A DNA stretch of 7,244 nucleotides from Chloroflexota bacterium (lineage in GTDB: Bacteria > Chloroflexota > Dehalococcoidia > Lucifugimonadales > Lucifugimonadaceae), in NCBI GenBank assembly GCA_016189845.1, contig JACPRT010000178.1:1-7244 (forward strand), read 5' to 3'. Position 1 is the stretch's first letter. The number at the start of each line of letters is the position of its first letter. Below are positions 6,001-7,244 of the stretch, piece by piece. The position numbers and the translations under genes are program-made. The notes below the pieces were generated by a model. The model did no database searches and was not told the origin of the DNA. It saw only the letters and a list, made by a program, of their open reading frames with translations.

Positions 6001-7244
6001 GACTTGGCACGGCCAGCTACCTGCTCGCTATCGCATTGATCTCGGTTGAACCGAGCAGCTTCGGCATGGCGCTGCTGCCCGGGGCGGTCGCAAGCCTGAT
6101 CGTCGGGTGGATTACACACCGCTGGGTGCCTGCTCACATGGCGCGTGCTCGCATGGCGCCTGCCCAAGGACCTTTGCCTGAGGCGGTCTACAGGGTCATC
6201 GCCGTGCGCGCCCCTCTGGGCTCGTCTGGCCCGTTCCTGATCATTGGTTTCGGCCTGGGTCTGGCTTCCGCGTTGTTCTCGGCGCCCTACGAGATCCAGA
6301 GGCTGGCCGCCCTCGTCGCGTTGACCGGGATCTTCGCCGTTTCGCTTGCTGTCTTCCGTGGGTGGGTATGGCTTTACCCGCTCCTGCTCTCGGCGCACCT
6401 CTCCTGGGCCGCCTTGATCACGCTCCCGCAGATCGGCCTGGCAGGGCCGGCGATCGGGCTCCTGTTCATACCCCCGGCAGTGGCGGTCGTAAGTGCGCTC
6501 GGGGCTATCTCCAGGGGCCAGAAGATGCCCGGCGTTCGAAACCTGCTGCGGCAGCCCTACTTCGCCCTGATGCTCTTCGCTGGTCTGGACCTTGCGACGA
6601 GCGTGGCGCTGGCCGCCATGTCCGACTGGTCGGGCATCCTCATGAGCGCGACGTACGCCACTCTGGCCGCGGTAGCCGCCCAGAGGACCCGCATTCGCTT
6701 CCTGCCTTACGTCGCCACCGGCTTCCTCACCGCAGCGGTGATTTTCACCTCTCGACTGCTCGGTCTGACGTGGTCGGAGGCCGCGGTCGTGTGGGCTACC
6801 CAGGGGCTGCTGATGTGGTGGGCCAGCCATGCCGTTGCGTTCCTGGCCAGAGGCTCGCCGAACGGCGATGCCAGAGCCGCCGATCAGGCGCTCTGGCAGG
6901 TGCCGCTTCGCAATGCCGGCCTGCGCCTTTCATGGTTCGCGCTGGCGTTCGTGGTCGCGATGCTCTGCCTCGGGCTCGTCGTCCCGGACCGCCTGGGTTC
7001 CAGCATGAGAGACGCCTCTGCAGTCATGGCGATTCTCGGGCTTCTCTACCTGGGAATGGCATTCCTCGCTCGCAGGGTTTGGTTCGGATATGTGGCCGTC
7101 GCATTGCTCCTGGGGAGTTGGGTGGTCCAGGCGATCGATCTCGAGATCCCGAACGCCCAGGCCTACGCAATCCCTGCCGGGCTGTATCTGCTGGCGCTCA
7201 GCTATTTCGAGCGCCGGCGTGTAGCGGCCGCGACCGGCTATGCC
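3..7244 (+). CDS. Giant TPR-containing multipass membrane protein, partial at both ends, function unknown
   Basis: I translated the frame codon by codon and found no stop in 2,414 codons, so the gene enters and leaves the window open. Seen in order: Gly/Ser/Ala-rich lead and charged helices (residues 1-63), three 34-residue TPR units (64-165), further soluble helices (166-238), a Pro/Ala/Glu-rich linker (239-320) ending in RRRPPRAPRKP, then almost unbroken hydrophobic helices from residue 337 to the end. The basic patch just before the first helix predicts, by the positive-inside rule, that the TPR end lies in the cytoplasm; no signal peptide is visible. The membrane part is made of repeated units, two of them nearly identical. 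I see no catalytic motif, nucleotide-binding loop or metal-binding Cys/His cluster. TPRs normally bind protein partners, so an envelope scaffold or transport-related role is possible, but this is a guess. The first helices loosely resemble DUF2157/SCO7613-type membrane proteins. Existence as a gene is near certain; function is unknown. Confidence 0.95.
21..23 (+). other. Earliest in-frame ATG, possible but unproven start codon
   Basis: This is the first ATG of the long frame (residue 7), followed by MGSGRVADASGGAD, a low-complexity stretch that would suit a disordered N-terminus. The bases just before it (gcctgaacgcgacc) contain no clear purine-rich ribosome binding site, and the frame stays open to the left edge. 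The true start is therefore as likely to lie upstream of the window. The next in-frame ATG, at 165, lies just upstream of the first TPR unit (which begins at 192) and would remove the charged helices before it, so it is a poorer candidate. Confidence 0.3.
192..497 (+). other. TPR domain: one degenerate and two good 34-residue repeats
   Basis: Three units fall in exact 34-residue phase. Unit 1 (residues 64-97) is degenerate but keeps hydrophobic residues L71, Y74, L87 and L90 and the closing P95. Unit 2 (98-131) fits the TPR consensus best: Y101 at position 4, A105 at position 8, G112 at 15, A117 at 20, Y121 at 24, A124 at 27 and P129 at 32. Unit 3 (132-165) has L138 and G139 at positions 7-8, Y142 at 11, G146 at 15, A151 at 20 and Y155 at 24, but lacks the small residue at 27 and the proline at 32, as is common for a terminal repeat. 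Known of the family: TPR helix pairs stack into a groove that binds peptides or partner proteins. Inferred: this is the cytosolic, partner-binding part of the protein. Confidence 0.85.
498..716 (+). other. Soluble helical segment after the TPRs
   Basis: Residues 166-238 are charged and helix-prone, with alternating leucines and acidic/basic residues (for example EVQSKARRLEG, then RLGYLIDALEDIRAE and VLLVRLIRVYSERLNLL). The first part may act as the capping helix that usually closes a TPR stack. The later pair of amphipathic helices could form a small helical hairpin or a coiled-coil contact. I recognise no named domain. Confidence 0.55.
717..962 (+). other. Pro/Ala/Glu-rich disordered linker ending in a basic patch
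   Basis: Residues 239-320 are rich in Pro, Ala, Ser, Thr, Val and Glu (for example SVRTPAPSPAAATPS), with few large hydrophobic residues apart from one short helix-like island. This is the composition of a flexible tether. It ends in RRRPPRAPRKP (residues 310-320), followed after 16 residues by the first membrane helix. By the positive-inside rule this puts the linker and the TPRs on the cytoplasmic side. Confidence 0.75.
963..1652 (+). other. First membrane segments, non-repeated entry module
   Basis: Residues 321-336 form an amphipathic lead (VNWGAVFAALLSERTL) into the first membrane helix, about residues 337-357, which ends at DQW. A second helix follows (IQIILVCQFLMFIAAG), then a basic turn (KERLKLRLSG) and a third helix with ALWVPFNIGAW. 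Further helices lie near residues 440-457, 467-490, 493-511 and 521-546. The layout of hydrophobic helix, Trp, second helix, basic turn, then LSG-(x)n-LGA-(x)n-P-(x)n-AW resembles, from memory, the start of the membrane part in large DUF2157/SCO7613-like proteins. I cannot test this here, and the resemblance is at the level of pattern rather than identity. Confidence 0.5.
1653..1874 (+). repeat. Diverged upstream copy of the core membrane repeat
   Basis: Residues 551-624 follow the order of the core repeat: a Tyr-containing hydrophobic helix (GTGLYILAYRY), a polar turn, a second helix with a proline (TGLPAISVLYSL), a short polar gap, then ALLLGMGAAYLMAGVLSRER. The last part matches the third helix of the other copies (for example LGLLGCGYLTAAVILRR) at the Leu-Leu-Gly, the Tyr-Leu and the terminal Arg. 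It is only about 113 residues upstream of the next copy, so the second half of an 8-helix unit is missing or was never present here. Confidence 0.5.
1992..2720 (+). repeat. Tandem repeat copy A, 729 bp / 243 codons, 8-helix membrane unit
   Basis: This copy starts at VLYGVTAVAV and ends just before VLYADVALAV, which begins copy B. The hydrophobic helices in order are near residues 664-678, 684-703, 711-728, 735-752, 762-780, 819-840, 846-865 and 877-897. Landmarks are QPHWTWLAASL, TIDLIGWLSA, LLGCGYL, VILRRS, APLLVGAFAL, IPALTLPLVLATLG, IVPLWTGML, WAGVPDVWIGSDL and GVDWGLAG. Every landmark recurs exactly 729 bases later. Between helices 5 and 6 lies a charged, probably amphipathic loop (bases 2355-2453) ending in DEPRRW. 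Confidence 0.93.
2721..3449 (+). repeat. Tandem repeat copy B, 729 bp / 243 codons, 8-helix membrane unit
   Basis: Directly abuts copy A and stays in register with it over its whole length, with no insertion or deletion. Over the 227 residues from RQPQWTWL to GVDWGLAG I counted 48 differences from copy A, about 79% identity. In four 60-base blocks compared by hand (from 2041 and 2770) DNA identity ranged from 78 to 88%. Many changes are synonymous or conservative (Phe/Leu, Val/Ile, Gly/Ala), so both copies appear to have been kept functional. A recent in-frame tandem duplication is the simplest origin. After base 3449 the similarity drops sharply into the more diverged copy C. Confidence 0.93.
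3450..4154 (+). repeat. Diverged third copy (C) of the 8-helix unit, 235 codons
   Basis: Starts at ILYANVSLLAL, in the position of VLY in copies A and B. Matching landmarks appear in the same order: an Arg at unit position 17, LLPAPLGVTLW against LLVAPILLTID, LLGAGYFAGAV against LLGCGYLTAAV, and SLLGVAS against PLLVGAF. In the second half VPAWVAMLLVWRGV matches VPLWTGMLHLWAGV of copy B, and LLGIAFALAILALTLRRF matches LILLAGAYAIAGTWLARRN. The order of all eight helices is therefore kept, with 8 codons fewer overall. The acidic residue of the TIDL motif is Trp here (base 3561). Identity to A and B is low by eye, so this is a much older copy. Confidence 0.8.
4155..4424 (+). repeat. Diverged copy D, first four helices of the unit
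   Basis: Begins with VLYGTALLSG and aligns to copy B without a gap for the first 39 residues: Pro at 19, Ala-Ala at 25-26, Leu-Leu at 28-29, Pro at 32, and LTLDL at 35-39 against LTIDL. After a one-residue gap, ALATGYLVLSAALRARLP matches LLGCGYLTAAVILRRSP, and APLAHVGWIL matches TPLLVGAFAL. The region beyond 4424 (helices near bases 4500-4560, 4596-4640 and 4650-4710, then a charged loop around RRLNQGRVELSFSPEW) is membrane helices that I could only loosely relate to the second half of the unit. Confidence 0.7.
4890..5180 (+). repeat. Diverged copy E, first four helices of the unit
   Basis: ATYLTVVALLVTSAWLRRSP corresponds to helix 1 and the basic turn, LGTGLFVGPFSLGAYDVW to helix 2, and LAIGYLTLGLVIERRSSR to helix 3 and its basic turn (compare LGCGYLVAAVILRRSRAH of copy A). 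YATPLVAIGYLLFAGAV matches HATPLLVGAFALAVASLV of copy B, including the ATPL string. The acidic residue is shifted by a few positions (AYD). The start lies 735 bases after that of copy D, close to the 705-729 base spacing of the earlier units. Confidence 0.65.
5592..5807 (+). repeat. Weakly conserved copy F of the core membrane repeat
   Basis: The stretch VATLAVASVTFLISGYVSRR, then AAHAASIVLLSLTVARAI, then YGLGILLLAITYTAMSSL reproduces the helix, basic turn, helix, polar gap, helix order of the core repeat, with the Arg pair near unit position 19. It starts 702 bases after copy E. Side-chain matches are few, so the assignment rests mostly on order and spacing. Confidence 0.4.
5916..6125 (+). 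repeat. Weakly conserved copy G of the core membrane repeat
   Basis: IAAFAVAAVFYGAAAFRLGV, then LLLYPAAGLGTASYLLAI, then ALLPGAVASLIVGWITHRW follow the same helix, Arg turn, helix, helix, basic-end order. The start is only about 324 bases after copy F, so a second half-unit between F and G is missing. Similarity is generic enough that independent origin from hydrophobic composition cannot be excluded. Confidence 0.4.
6126..7025 (+). other. Further membrane helices between the recognisable repeat copies
   Basis: A polar loop rich in His/Arg/Met/Pro (bases 6126-6225) is followed by hydrophobic helices near 6225-6285, 6303-6357, 6360-6415, 6435-6510, 6555-6615, 6630-6680, 6710-6765 and 6780-6840. 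A charged loop (RGSPNGDARAADQALWQVPL) at 6849-6910 is followed by one more helix near 6930-6985. Stretches such as YATLAAVAAQRTRIRFLPYVATG look like worn copies of helix 1 and the basic turn, but I could not align them with confidence. No soluble domain is inserted. Confidence 0.6.
6132..6161 (+). repeat. Two imperfect 15-bp direct repeats in a loop
   Basis: gctcacatggcgcgt is followed immediately by gctcgcatggcgcct, with two mismatches. It encodes AHMAR-ARMAP in a polar loop between membrane helices. It looks like a small slippage duplication with no sign of a regulatory role. Confidence 0.6.
7026..7220 (+). repeat. Diverged terminal copy of the core repeat
   Basis: From the Met at base 7026 to IDL at 7134-7142 is 39 residues, exactly the distance from VLY to IDL/LDL in copies A, B and D. 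Within it, Arg at unit position 17, Leu-Leu at 28-29 and Asp-Leu at 38-39 coincide. It continues with YAIPAGLYLLALSYFERRR, matching YLGVGLGLLGCGYLTAAVILRR in order and in its basic end. The frame continues past the window, so this may be close to the C-terminus or be followed by more units. Confidence 0.6.

Noticed and set aside
5895..6830. A 311-codon open frame on the - strand
   Set aside because: It is antisense to clear membrane helices, and its product is dominated by Arg, Gln, Gly, Asp and Glu without recognisable structure. This is expected when a GC-rich coding strand is read in reverse.
1011..7244. Identification as a glycosyltransferase of the ArnT/PMT kind or as a classic transporter
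   Set aside because: No acidic pair in a large first periplasmic loop, no large soluble loops, no ATP-binding or transporter signature motifs. The many-helix count and the repeat organisation fit neither group.

Overview
The window is a single protein-coding region read on the + strand. One reading frame, with codons starting at base 3, runs without a stop from the left edge to the right edge (2,414 codons). It is open at both ends, so the gene is longer than 7.2 kb and neither a certain start nor the stop is visible. In the text below, residue n is the codon starting at base 3n, so residue 1 is at base 3.

Layout: residues 1-63 form a Gly/Ser/Ala-rich lead followed by charged helices. Residues 64-165 are three tetratricopeptide (TPR) units in exact 34-residue phase. 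Residues 166-238 are soluble helices. Residues 239-320 are a Pro/Ala/Glu-rich, probably disordered linker ending in an Arg/Lys/Pro patch. From about residue 337 to the window edge the protein is a continuous run of hydrophobic helices separated by short Arg-rich loops. Hand counting gives 8 hydrophobic helices per 243 residues, which extrapolates to about 60-70 membrane spans in the window.

The membrane part is built from repeats. Two adjacent 729-bp units (1992-2720 and 2721-3449) are about 79% identical in protein with no insertion or deletion. A diverged third copy follows (3450-4154), and older, partial copies can be traced downstream to the last residues of the window and once upstream. 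The protein has apparently grown by repeated internal duplication, most recently by an in-frame tandem duplication of an 8-helix unit.

The high G+C content (roughly two thirds by eye), strong G/C preference at third codon positions and the architecture (cytosolic TPR region plus a very large Ala/Leu/Val/Gly-rich multipass region) suggest a high-GC bacterium such as Chloroflexota or Actinomycetota; this is inference. I do not recognise a specific gene or enzyme. The first membrane helices loosely resemble the large uncharacterised membrane proteins grouped as DUF2157 or SCO7613-C-terminal-like, but I cannot confirm it. I see no RNA gene, mobile element, CRISPR array, promoter or terminator, and no intergenic space. 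The other open frames are overlap shadows of this gene.
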